DNA of 9,643 bases from contig CATJZH010000102.1 in the NCBI GenBank assembly GCA_949746285.1, positions 1-9,643 of the forward strand, given 5' to 3'. The stretch comes from an uncultured Clostridia bacterium. Its GTDB lineage: Bacteria; Bacillota; Clostridia; TANB77; CAG-508. Of this stretch, positions 1 to 6,036 are shown in pieces. The translations under genes and the position numbers were made by a program. Positions within the stretch are counted from its first letter, which is position 1; every line of letters starts with the position of its first letter. Under the pieces are notes generated by a model. The model had not been told where the DNA came from. It ran no database searches and saw only the letters and a list, made by a program, of their open reading frames with translations.

Positions 1-232
1 ATAATTAATCTAAAAAAATAAAATATTAGTTATATTATATTAATAACATTTCAATTCTTAGTTCAAGTAATTTTTATAGAAGCTCTAATATAAAATTAGT
101 CAGCGCCCTCAACATAAAGTTGAGATTCCCTAACTAATTTTATAAAAGAGCTTCTATAAAAATTACTTGAACTAAGAATTGAAATGTTATTAATATAATA
201 TAACTAATATTTTATTTTTTTAGATTAATTAT
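1..232. repeat. Near-perfect long inverted repeat (palindrome, 103-base arms)
   Basis: Bases 1-103 are the reverse complement of 130-232, with 100 of 103 pairs matching. Positions 1-86 pair with 147-232 without a single mismatch; the only mismatches are at 87, 88 and 101, near the apex. The 26-base unpaired centre (104-129) is much richer in G+C than the arms and holds its own hairpin, CTCAAC at 108-113 with GTTGAG at 119-124 around an ATAAA loop. No open reading frame of note lies inside. The repeat begins at the first base of the window, so the arms may be longer than seen and no target duplication can be judged. It lies 36 bases beyond the stop of the C39-peptidase gene, so it would form a very long hairpin in the 3' region of that transcript. 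It could be a MITE-like foldback element, a palindromic 3' structure, or in part a fold-back assembly artefact at a contig edge. The apex mismatches argue for a real sequence. Confidence 0.9.
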
Positions 233-268
233 AAAATAAACTGTAAAATGCAATTTTGAATAGTTTTA

Positions 269-1861
269 TTATTCTACTACAATTGCTTGCTGATATAATT
301 TTTTCCAATTACTCATAAACTTACTTCTACTTTGTTTTACATTCTGTCCTGCAGAAGGATCATTTAAATACACATAATCTTCATCATAACCAATTAAAAC
401 TGCACAATGTTCACCAATTAATTCTTGAAAAGTTCCAGATTGATCTTCATATGTCCATACAACTCCATTTTTCAAATTTCCGCCATTTTTTACACACCAT
501 ACTACTACTGGATTTCCTTTACTTACATGATTTAGTAAAGCTTTTTCAGAACAACCAGAAATATTTTTTACTTTTCCTCCTGCATAATTACTCATAGCTG
601 ATGCTATAGGTTTTGCAAAAACTCCATATGAACCTTTTCCTAGCCCTAAATTTGGTCTTCCAACAAACTCTTCAAATGGATTTCCTCCATACCAATTTCC
701 ATCATTACCTTTATATTTTTTGCTTCCACTTTTTGTATTATCTATAATATTTTTCACAGAAACTTTGTATCCTTTATATTTTAAAACCATAGTCGCAGAA
801 ACAGCTTCACAACCAGTTGGATATCCAAGTGATATTTGATTTAAATAAGGAACCTCTTTTATATGGTAACTTGTTACTATATTATCTGGCTCTTCTGCAT
901 TACCTGCTGTATTTTCTACTGGTTTTTCTTCTAAATAATAGCCTGATTTTACAAGAGTGTATCCTACTACTCCTTTTTCATTTCTCACTTTCTTCCATCC
1001 ATTTTTAGTATCTTGTAAAAATTCAATTTGTTCATATTGAGTTGTAGTTGCTAAAATAGAATAGTCTGTACTTGCTCCATTTCTGATATTATACTTACCT
1101 TTTGCAAAAAGTTTTTTATTTTTAGGTTTTTCTTTTGTAACCGTAATTTTACAAACTGCTTTTTTCTCTCCTTCATCAGTTATAGCTGTAATTTTAGCTG
1201 TTCCAGAGGAAATAGCTTTTATCTTTCTATTTTTAATTGTTACAACACTTTCATCTGAGCTTTCCCATTCAACATCTGTATAAGTAGCTTCTACTGGCGT
1301 AACTTTCGAATTTATAATATATTCCTGTCCTTTTCCTAAAATAACCTCTTTGTCGTCTAATGTAATTTCTGTTACTGGAATTTTCATAATATTTATATTA
1401 AAACTTTTAAGTTCTGTTTCTTTATAATCCTTTACTGTAATTGTAGTTTCTCCAATTGCATTTGCTATTATATTTCCATCATTATCTACAGTTGCTATAT
1501 CTAAATTTGAAGATTCAAAAATAAGTTCTTTATATGTAGCATTTTCTGGTACAATACTAGTTTCTAGTTTGTAAATATCTCCTAATTTTAAACTCTCAAC
1601 TTGATTTTGTATTAAAATATCTTTTATATTTATAAGACATTCTATTTCTATTTTATTGCTGCATATTTTATTGTCAGTTAAATATATTTCTGCTTTACCT
1701 ACTGATTTACCTACTATTTTACCCTCTATTATTTCTATAATATCTGTATTTGAACTATGCCACTCAAAATTGCTTTTTGTATAATTGTCTGGATATAATT
1801 TTTGATTTACAGCAATTTCTTCACCTATTTCAATTTGATTTTTTTCTACTCCGTATTTCAA
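269..1861 (-). CDS. Surface protein with Ig-like repeats, SH3 and C39-type peptidase domain (main part, frameshifted from its anchor)
   Basis: This 530-residue frame encodes an extracellular multidomain protein. Residues about 1-77, 78-158 and 160-242 form three bacterial Ig-like (Big2) repeats, with recurring WESS/FESS-type turns and G-x-A-x-I endings. Residues about 254-310 look like a bacterial SH3 domain (NIRNGAS, GWKKV, GVVGY). Residues about 335-530 match the C39-like papain-fold peptidase family: Cys351 in PTGCEAVS, His485 in GEHCAVLIGYD, and Asp501 in LNDP as the likely triad. Such proteins are usually cell-surface hydrolases or adhesins; the substrate is unknown. The frame opens only at a TTG (1859-1861) that has no Shine-Dalgarno and sits just after an in-frame TAG, and it lacks a signal peptide. 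The membrane anchor is in the overlapping frame at 1830-2027. Reading the anchor frame up to the A7 tract (plus-strand T7 at 1839-1845) and then this frame gives one continuous 585-residue protein with a better first Ig-like strand. The true gene is therefore very probably 269-2027 with a one-base frameshift. Confidence 0.85.
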   Translation of the reverse strand: MKYGVEKNQIEIGEEIAVNQKLYPDNYTKSNFEWHSSNTDIIEIIEGKIVGKSVGKAEIYLTDNKICSNKIEIECLINIKDILIQNQVESLKLGDIYKLETSIVPENATYKELIFESSNLDIATVDNDGNIIANAIGETTITVKDYKETELKSFNINIMKIPVTEITLDDKEVILGKGQEYIINSKVTPVEATYTDVEWESSDESVVTIKNRKIKAISSGTAKITAITDEGEKKAVCKITVTKEKPKNKKLFAKGKYNIRNGASTDYSILATTTQYEQIEFLQDTKNGWKKVRNEKGVVGYTLVKSGYYLEEKPVENTAGNAEEPDNIVTSYHIKEVPYLNQISLGYPTGCEAVSATMVLKYKGYKVSVKNIIDNTKSGSKKYKGNDGNWYGGNPFEEFVGRPNLGLGKGSYGVFAKPIASAMSNYAGGKVKNISGCSEKALLNHVSKGNPVVVWCVKNGGNLKNGVVWTYEDQSGTFQELIGEHCAVLIGYDEDYVYLNDPSAGQNVKQSRSKFMSNWKKLYQQAIVVE

Positions 1862-2027
1862 TGTTTTCTATTTCTATTGGTTTTAAAATTAAATAAAATT
1901 TTGAAATAAGCTTATATTTAGAAATTACTATTACTAAACAAATAATAAGTATTATAAGTATAATTCTTTTAATATTCAATTTTTTCTTGTGTTTACTACT
2001 ATATCTTATTTCTTCGTGTTTTCCCAA
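1830..2027 (-). CDS. N-terminal membrane anchor of the frameshifted C39-peptidase surface protein
   Basis: This 65-residue frame starts at a TTG (2025-2027) preceded at a 6-base spacing by a strong GGAGGA. Its N-terminus is basic (KHKKK, residues 13-17) and is followed by a hydrophobic stretch at about residues 22-38 (IILIILIICLVIVI core), typical of a signal-anchor with the C-terminus outside. Residues 50-57 (KPIEIENI) look like the first strand of an Ig-like repeat. The frame then runs through the A7 tract and stops after RSRKKSN. It overlaps the 530-residue peptidase frame by 32 bases. Removing one A from the A7 tract joins the two frames as ...IEIRSRKNQIEIGEE..., which aligns well with the later repeat ...ITLDDKEVILGKGQE.... 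I read it as the 5' part of that gene rather than an independent protein. Whether the shift is a sequencing error, a phase-variable tract or a true mutation cannot be decided here. Confidence 0.75.
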   Translation of the reverse strand: MGKHEEIRYSSKHKKKLNIKRIILIILIICLVIVISKYKLISKFYLILKPIEIENIEIRSRKKSN

Positions 2028-2129
2028 TTTTTATCCTCCAAAAACTTATCTATTATTAATACAATTTTCATACCTAAAAAGTTTCACTTCAGTTTTATTA
2101 TATATTATTAATAATAAGTTTGCTATGTA
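2028..2129. other. Gap between the BlaR1-type gene and the surface peptidase gene
   Basis: Apart from the ribosome binding site of the peptidase gene, I see no convincing element. On the minus strand there is a weak AAGT-GAA-ACTT dyad followed by three T residues, too short to call a terminator, and no clear -35/-10 pair. The peptidase gene could be read through from blaR1 or have a weak promoter here. No TTACAnnTGTAA operator is present. Confidence 0.5.
2034..2039 (-). promoter_or_regulatory. Ribosome binding site deciding the TTG start at 2027
   Basis: The minus strand reads GGAGGA six bases before the TTG at 2025-2027. The other possible start for the peptidase, TTG at 1859-1861, has no such site, so translation of the gene most likely begins at 2027. 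Confidence 0.75.
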
Positions 2130-4274
2130 TTATTCTGGAATATAATATCCTTGTCCACCTATTACTTCACCTGTTGTTGCATCTATATAATAAGCTCTTC
2201 CTTCAAAATTATTTTCAGTTTGGTGTGCTAAACATACACAGTATGAATTTCTTACGATTGTTTGTGGATAATAATACTTTGGATAACTTATACTAGAGTT
2301 TTCTCCTGTTTCAACAGTAACAGAACCATATCCATCTTCACCACCTGTTTTTTCCATAAGCCATACATAGTGATTTACTGGATTTGTACTCAAAACAGTA
2401 TTTGTATATGTAATTTCATTTTTCTCAAATTTTTTATCTATTTCTTTAGCAATTTCAATAGCTTTTTCTTCATTTATTACAACTGGATTATCATCATATA
2501 TAAATTTATTTTCATTATACCAAGTATTGCTCATAACATTTCTTTTACCTATAGTGTGTATATATACATTTCCATCAGTTACTAAAAATACTATAGTCGC
2601 ATATTCATATGTATTTAAAACTCCTTCTTTAGAAATTTTATTGAACGAACATTCCCACATTTTATTATAAATTTGACCTGATGCATAAGTTCCTTCTTTA
2701 CATTTGTGTAATTTATATTCGCTATTAAAACCTGTTTTTTCAAATAAATCTGTTGCAATTTCTCTTGCTTTTTCTTCCGAAATTTCTTCTCTTTTTAATT
2801 CACTAAAATTAGCTTTATTATCTGAAAGCCATTCTAGACTTCCTGTTTTTGCATCAATATTTATTCTTATTGTATTATCAATATTAGCTTCATAAATAAT
2901 TTGTGAAGTTTCTATATAATTTTTATGAATTTTAGGCCTTCCTATATAAGGATTTTTATATCCTAATTTCTCTAATATTTCTTTTATTTTTTCTTTTGCT
3001 TGTTCTTCTGTCATTATAGTAGACTTTTCCTCATCAGTAAGTTCTGAATTTACTTCAGAATTAGTTTGACTTTCATTATATGCAACATATTCTTCATATG
3101 AATTAAACTGTAATGGTTCTTTCCAAACTTTCTCATATGTAGTTTCTTCTGAATTATTAGCATATAGTTCCTCAGATACTTTATATTCTACACTCGCTTC
3201 TTTGTTTGTTATATTAGTAAATACTACTCCAGAAATTAATAAGATTATTGTAATTACTAAAATTGCACTTAAAATCATACTTTTCTTATTTGTTTTTATC
3301 ATATGTATTCTCCTTTCCATATTTTTACTATCATCTGATATGCATAAAACACTACTGAAAGAATTTTTTTCTGCTTTCTTAAGAGAATTTATAAGCACTA
3401 ATCCATATTGCTTTTTTTGCTGTTTATTTAAGTTTTCTAAAACTAGTTCATCTGCTCCAAGTTCAATGTCTTGTCTTATTTTCTTATATATAAACCATAC
3501 TACAGGATTAAACCAATAAATAGAAAGAATTACGAGTAATAAATAATTTAATAATATGTCTTTTCTTTTATAATGTGATAATTCATGCATAAATATATAT
3601 TTAATTGTTTCATCATCTTCATTTAATGTGTTTTCACTTATTAATATTGCTGGCTTGAATAAACCATATATACTAGGTATTTTTTTATAGTCTTGTAATA
3701 CAATTTTTATTTTTCTAGTTACTTTTAATTGTGTTTTTACTTCTTCAAGAATATTGTTTATTCTTTCATTTTCATATATTTGTTTTTTTATTCTTTTATT
3801 AATTTTTCGAGTTGTTTGAAGTAATATAGCTAAATGTGTCAAAACTCCCAAAAGCCAAATATATGCTGGAATCATAGTTTTAAAAGGTGTAGTTTGTAGT
3901 TTTTCTTTTTTTATTTCTAAATTTTCTAAAGAATTTGATTTTTGTTTTTCTTGAATTTTACTTATATTACGATTTTCAAATTCTAATACATTTTTTGTAT
4001 AAATTTGTTCATATGGTATGTTTTTTATATTTTCTGCTTTACTTATAATTTCATTTTCCATTAGTTTATTATCTATTTTTAATTCAAATCTTATAGGTAC
4101 TAATAAACTTACTAATACAATAAACCATAATATACATTTCCATTTTTGTGAGATTTTTTGATTAAATATACTTCTTATAAAATAAACCAATATTCCTACT
4201 AAACTCCCTACAATAGTAAGATATAATACTTTATAAAATATTGGTATAAGTATACTGCTAAATTTTAAAAACAT
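2130..4274 (-). CDS. BlaR1/MecR1-type M56 membrane metalloprotease with PepSY-like sensor region
   Basis: This 714-residue integral membrane protein belongs to the M56 (BlaR1/MecR1) peptidase family, which senses an external signal and inactivates a BlaI-type repressor inside the cell. Hydrophobic segments lie at about 9-32, 47-62, 135-153, 240-262 and 332-352. The zinc site is visible as HELSH (His230, Glu231, His234), with Glu271 in the downstream ELGADE motif as the likely third ligand. A SIYGLFKPAILI stretch (201-212) precedes it, as is usual in the family. The outer region (about 355-714) does not show the SxxK/SxN/KTG motifs of a penicillin-binding sensor. Instead it has about three PepSY-like units (roughly 420-485, 495-580 and 600-705), each starting with an EEQAKEKI/EEKAREIA/EEKAIEIA helix. 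PepSY repeats are often inhibitory or ligand-binding domains of extracytoplasmic proteins. It starts with ATG after GAGGA, 2 bases beyond the stop of the BlaI-family gene, so the two are almost certainly cotranscribed. The protease family call is firm; the signal is unknown. Confidence 0.9.
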   Translation of the reverse strand: MFLKFSSILIPIFYKVLYLTIVGSLVGILVYFIRSIFNQKISQKWKCILWFIVLVSLLVPIRFELKIDNKLMENEIISKAENIKNIPYEQIYTKNVLEFENRNISKIQEKQKSNSLENLEIKKEKLQTTPFKTMIPAYIWLLGVLTHLAILLQTTRKINKRIKKQIYENERINNILEEVKTQLKVTRKIKIVLQDYKKIPSIYGLFKPAILISENTLNEDDETIKYIFMHELSHYKRKDILLNYLLLVILSIYWFNPVVWFIYKKIRQDIELGADELVLENLNKQQKKQYGLVLINSLKKAEKNSFSSVLCISDDSKNMERRIHMIKTNKKSMILSAILVITIILLISGVVFTNITNKEASVEYKVSEELYANNSEETTYEKVWKEPLQFNSYEEYVAYNESQTNSEVNSELTDEEKSTIMTEEQAKEKIKEILEKLGYKNPYIGRPKIHKNYIETSQIIYEANIDNTIRINIDAKTGSLEWLSDNKANFSELKREEISEEKAREIATDLFEKTGFNSEYKLHKCKEGTYASGQIYNKMWECSFNKISKEGVLNTYEYATIVFLVTDGNVYIHTIGKRNVMSNTWYNENKFIYDDNPVVINEEKAIEIAKEIDKKFEKNEITYTNTVLSTNPVNHYVWLMEKTGGEDGYGSVTVETGENSSISYPKYYYPQTIVRNSYCVCLAHQTENNFEGRAYYIDATTGEVIGGQGYYIPE

Positions 4275-4276
4275 AA

Positions 4277-4651
4277 TTATTCCTCACTTTCTAAAATATC
4301 TATTAATCTTTGTAGCTCTTCTTTTGAAACAGTTTTATCTTCTGCAAAATTTAGTAGTAGTTTTTCTACATTTCCATTATACAATTTTTCTAAAAATGAA
4401 TTGTTTGCTTTTGATAAATAGTTTCTTTCTGTTATACAAGGACTATACACAAATCCTTGTCCTGTACTTTTTTTAGATTTTACTGCTCCTTTGTCTACTA
4501 ATCTGTAAATTAATGTTTTTACAGTATTTTTATTTCTCTTTTTTATTTTGTCTAATTCTAAAACAATTTCTGTAAGACCTGCTTCCCCATTTTTCCAAAG
4601 AACTTTCATTATTTCTAATTCTGCATCTGTAATTTCATATTTTTCTTGCAT
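4277..4651 (-). CDS. BlaI/MecI/CopY-family transcriptional repressor
   Basis: This 124-residue protein is the normal length for BlaI/MecI. Residues 6-70 form the winged helix (ITDAELEIMKVLW, then a NTVKTLIYRLVDKG recognition region and a wing around 62-70). Residues 75-124 form the dimerisation part. The sequence LLLNFAED places Asn101-Phe102 at the same position as the bond cut in Staphylococcus aureus BlaI when BlaR1 is activated, which supports proteolytic control by the adjacent M56 protease. It probably represses its own operon through the two TTACAnnTGTAA sites at 4713-4728 and 4742-4753. The ATG at 4651 is chosen because the family N-terminus begins here, although the Shine-Dalgarno is weak; a better AAAGGGG site lies further upstream before a short out-of-frame ORF. 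The gene ends 2 bases before blaR1. Confidence 0.92.
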   Translation of the reverse strand: MQEKYEITDAELEIMKVLWKNGEAGLTEIVLELDKIKKRNKNTVKTLIYRLVDKGAVKSKKSTGQGFVYSPCITERNYLSKANNSFLEKLYNGNVEKLLLNFAEDKTVSKEELQRLIDILESEE

Positions 4652-4683
4652 ATTTTTTTACGACATATTTGTTTTAAATACAT
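4615..4683 (-). other. Possible 22-residue upstream ORF overlapping the start of the BlaI-family gene
   Basis: An ATG at 4681-4683 follows AAAGGGG (4689-4695) at a good spacing and opens a basic 22-codon frame (MYLKQICRKK...) that ends at 4615, inside the repressor gene in another frame. It might be a leader that delivers ribosomes to the weakly initiated repressor start by translational coupling. It may equally be chance. There is no homology to support it. Confidence 0.2.
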
Positions 4684-4712
4684 CTTTGCCCCTTTCTTTA
4701 TAAATCAAAACG

Positions 4713-4728
4713 AGTTACATATGTAACT
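4713..4728. promoter_or_regulatory. BlaI-type operator 1 (perfect 16-base palindrome)
   Basis: AGTTACATATGTAACT is a perfect dyad and contains TTACAnnTGTAA, the BlaI/MecI operator core. It lies just downstream of the predicted transcription start of the repressor gene, where a bound dimer would block transcription. Its centre is 27 bases from that of operator 2. Confidence 0.8.
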
Positions 4729-4738
4729 TAGTATAATT

Positions 4739-4767
4739 AGTTTACATCTGTAACTCATTTTTGTCAA
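4739..4767 (-). promoter_or_regulatory. Sigma-A-type promoter of the blaI-blaR1 pair
   Basis: On the minus strand TTGACA (4762-4767) is followed after exactly 17 bases by TAAACT (4739-4744). This matches the consensus fully at -35 and well at -10. The whole promoter overlaps the last codons and stop of the upstream VanZ-like gene. Transcription would start near 4732, giving a leader of about 80 bases before the repressor ATG. Confidence 0.75.
4742..4753. promoter_or_regulatory. BlaI-type operator 2, over the -10 box
   Basis: TTACATCTGTAA has the TTACAnnTGTAA core with both half-sites intact. It covers part of the -10 box and the spacer of the blaI promoter. It also encodes the last residues (LQM) and the stop codon of the VanZ-like gene, so it is constrained by both functions. 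Confidence 0.72.
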
Positions 4768-5173
4768 TAGCAATTTTACATTTATTTTTTATAACTCTAT
4801 TTTTTACCAGGATATATGTAACTATCGCTCCTAATAAATTCAAAATTAAATCATCTACATCTGCTGAGCCTGTGTAAGTTATGTATTGCATTAATTCAAT
4901 TGAGGAAATTATAATTGTATTTATAAACAAAAAAGATATTATTTTGTTTTTAAAAAGTATGGGCAAAAAAAATCCCATAGGAGCAAATAATATTAAATTT
5001 GCCCCTATGTTTAAATATGCAATTTTAGGTTCTATATATCCCTTTTTTAACGCTCGAATATATCTATTTAATGTAGCAAAGGGCTCTAAATTTACCATTC
5101 TTAGATTATTTCTACATTTCTTACTTATAAATAATATTTTTATTATGATATTTCTTTTTTGAAATTTTATCAT
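4742..5173 (-). CDS. Short VanZ-like membrane protein
   Basis: This 143-residue protein carries the VanZ-like core. It has VNLEPF at 27-32, NIGANLILFAPMGFFLPI at 55-72, a conserved IELMQ (Glu93, Gln96), and the DVDDLILNLLG motif at 105-115 that ends the domain. Hydrophobic segments lie at about 56-73, 78-98 and 109-123. VanZ-family proteins are membrane proteins of uncertain function, some linked to lower glycopeptide susceptibility; this fragment of the family does not show resistance by itself. The ATG at 5173 follows a good AAGGAGAG site. The N-terminus is unusual: where the family normally has a full first membrane helix, only about nine hydrophobic residues (IIIKILFI) precede the charged SKKCRNN, so the first helix seems shortened. 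The gene stands between a terminator and the blaI promoter, which it overlaps, and may be read into blaI. Confidence 0.8.
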   Translation of the reverse strand: MIKFQKRNIIIKILFISKKCRNNLRMVNLEPFATLNRYIRALKKGYIEPKIAYLNIGANLILFAPMGFFLPILFKNKIISFLFINTIIISSIELMQYITYTGSADVDDLILNLLGAIVTYILVKNRVIKNKCKIAIDKNELQM

Positions 5174-5192
5174 TTATACTCTCCTTTTTACT

Positions 5193-5221
5193 ATTTTATT
5201 AGTAACTTTTTAGAGTATGAA
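5193..5221 (-). promoter_or_regulatory. Candidate promoter of the VanZ-like gene
   Basis: TTCATA (5216-5221) and TAAAAT (5193-5198) on the minus strand are 17 bases apart, between the adhE-operon terminator and the VanZ-like start. The -35 box is weak, and the start site would fall very close to the ribosome binding site at 5181-5186, so the call is tentative. Confidence 0.3.
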
Positions 5222-5229
5222 TACTATAT

Positions 5230-5266
5230 AAAAAGCCAGCATTAACCACTTCGGTCTATGCTGGCT
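5230..5266 (-). terminator. Rho-independent terminator of the adhE-phosphotransferase operon
   Basis: On the minus strand a 9-base stem (AGCCAGCAT, 5258-5266, with ATGCTGGCT, 5234-5242) closes a loop that contains a further ACC/GGT pairing. It is followed by TTTT and an AT-rich tail. It begins 6 bases after the stop of the phosphotransferase gene. Confidence 0.9.
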
Positions 5267-5272
5267 CTATTA

Positions 5273-6034
5273 TTATTGAAAATCTATAACATCTATCCAA
5301 TTATTTAAGAAATCTTGCTCCTCAGGTATTTGCTTAGCTTTCTGTGCTGCTGCCACTATTGGAATCCATCTTTGTATTGTTGCTTTATTTATTCCACTTT
5401 TTTCTGAAAATAAATCTAAATATTTATCAGCTAAACTTTCTTTTCCTTCTAATCTGAAAATCAAATAAGTTCTAGCAACATCTGCTGAAGCATTTCCTTG
5501 AGTTACGTGGGCCCAGTCTATTACATAAGCTGTACCATCTTCTTTTATTATTACATTACTTGGATTATAATCTCCATGGCAAACTTTAGTATGATTTTTC
5601 ATTCCATCTAATCTTTGCTGTAATTCATATCTTGCATTATCCGTTAAGCCTTCTGTTTTATTTATAAGCCTTCTATATTTATCTTTCATAGGATTTAATA
5701 ATGCAACATTTTTTGATAATATTTCTAATTGAATATCTACAAATTTATTTAAATACTCATCTTCTTTATCTTGGTTTTGCTCCATTAATTTATCTAGAGG
5801 TGTTCCTTCTATATGTTCTGATATTAAAGCCCATCTATTTTCTACTTTAGTTACAGCTATAAGTTTTGGTATATTTAAATCTGTTCCTTCCTCGACTCTT
5901 GCTTGATTTAAAGCTTCATTTAATATATTTGCTTTTGAATAATTTTCTACAAAAAGTTTTAGTGTTTTATCTCCATCTTTATATACGGTTTTTGTTTTTC
6001 GTTCCATTATTGGATTATTTAAATTTAATTCCAT
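5273..6034 (-). CDS. APH/choline-kinase-fold phosphotransferase
   Basis: This 253-residue cytoplasmic protein has the kinase-like fold of aminoglycoside phosphotransferases and choline/homoserine/fructosamine kinases. In the N-lobe Lys26 (LKLF) is a likely ATP-contacting lysine and Glu40 its possible partner; ALISEHIEGTPL at 69-80 is the hinge. The catalytic loop is HGDYNPSNV at 153-161, with Asp155 as the base and Asn160 as a metal ligand. IDW at 172-174 supplies Asp173, equivalent to the DFG aspartate. The length is normal. The substrate cannot be told from sequence: these motifs are shared by antibiotic-modifying and purely metabolic kinases, so it should not be called a resistance gene. 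The ATG at 6034 is preceded by a GGAGGTG that lies in the last codons of adhE, with only 2 bases between the genes, so expression is probably coupled to adhE. The operon terminator follows directly. Confidence 0.85.
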   Translation of the reverse strand: MELNLNNPIMERKTKTVYKDGDKTLKLFVENYSKANILNEALNQARVEEGTDLNIPKLIAVTKVENRWALISEHIEGTPLDKLMEQNQDKEDEYLNKFVDIQLEILSKNVALLNPMKDKYRRLINKTEGLTDNARYELQQRLDGMKNHTKVCHGDYNPSNVIIKEDGTAYVIDWAHVTQGNASADVARTYLIFRLEGKESLADKYLDLFSEKSGINKATIQRWIPIVAAAQKAKQIPEEQDFLNNWIDVIDFQ

Positions 6035-6036
6035 TT

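Noticed and set aside
101..137. CTCAAC/GTTGAG and CCCTAAC near the palindrome apex as an integron attC site
   Set aside because: The core positions do not fit RYYYAAC and GTTRRRY and the spacing is far too short; no integrase is present.
1859..1861. TTG as the true start of an independent 530-residue peptidase
   Set aside because: No Shine-Dalgarno, an in-frame stop two codons upstream, and no signal peptide; the anchor frame at 2027 explains the gene better.
2262..2585. Plus-strand open frames such as this one, opposite the minus-strand genes
   Set aside because: They are low-complexity hydrophobic frames antisense to well-supported genes, without ribosome binding sites.
2698..2711. TTACA-TTTG-TGTAA inside the blaR1-type gene, resembling a BlaI operator
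   Set aside because: The half-sites are separated by four bases instead of two and the site lies deep in coding sequence.
2130..3210. Penicillin-binding sensor domain of the BlaR1-type protein
   Set aside because: No SxxK, SxN or KTG motif set in the outer region; the repeats look PepSY-like.
5273..6034. Aminoglycoside resistance gene
   Set aside because: Only the general kinase-fold motifs are present, which are shared by metabolic kinases, and the context is adhE, not a resistance island.
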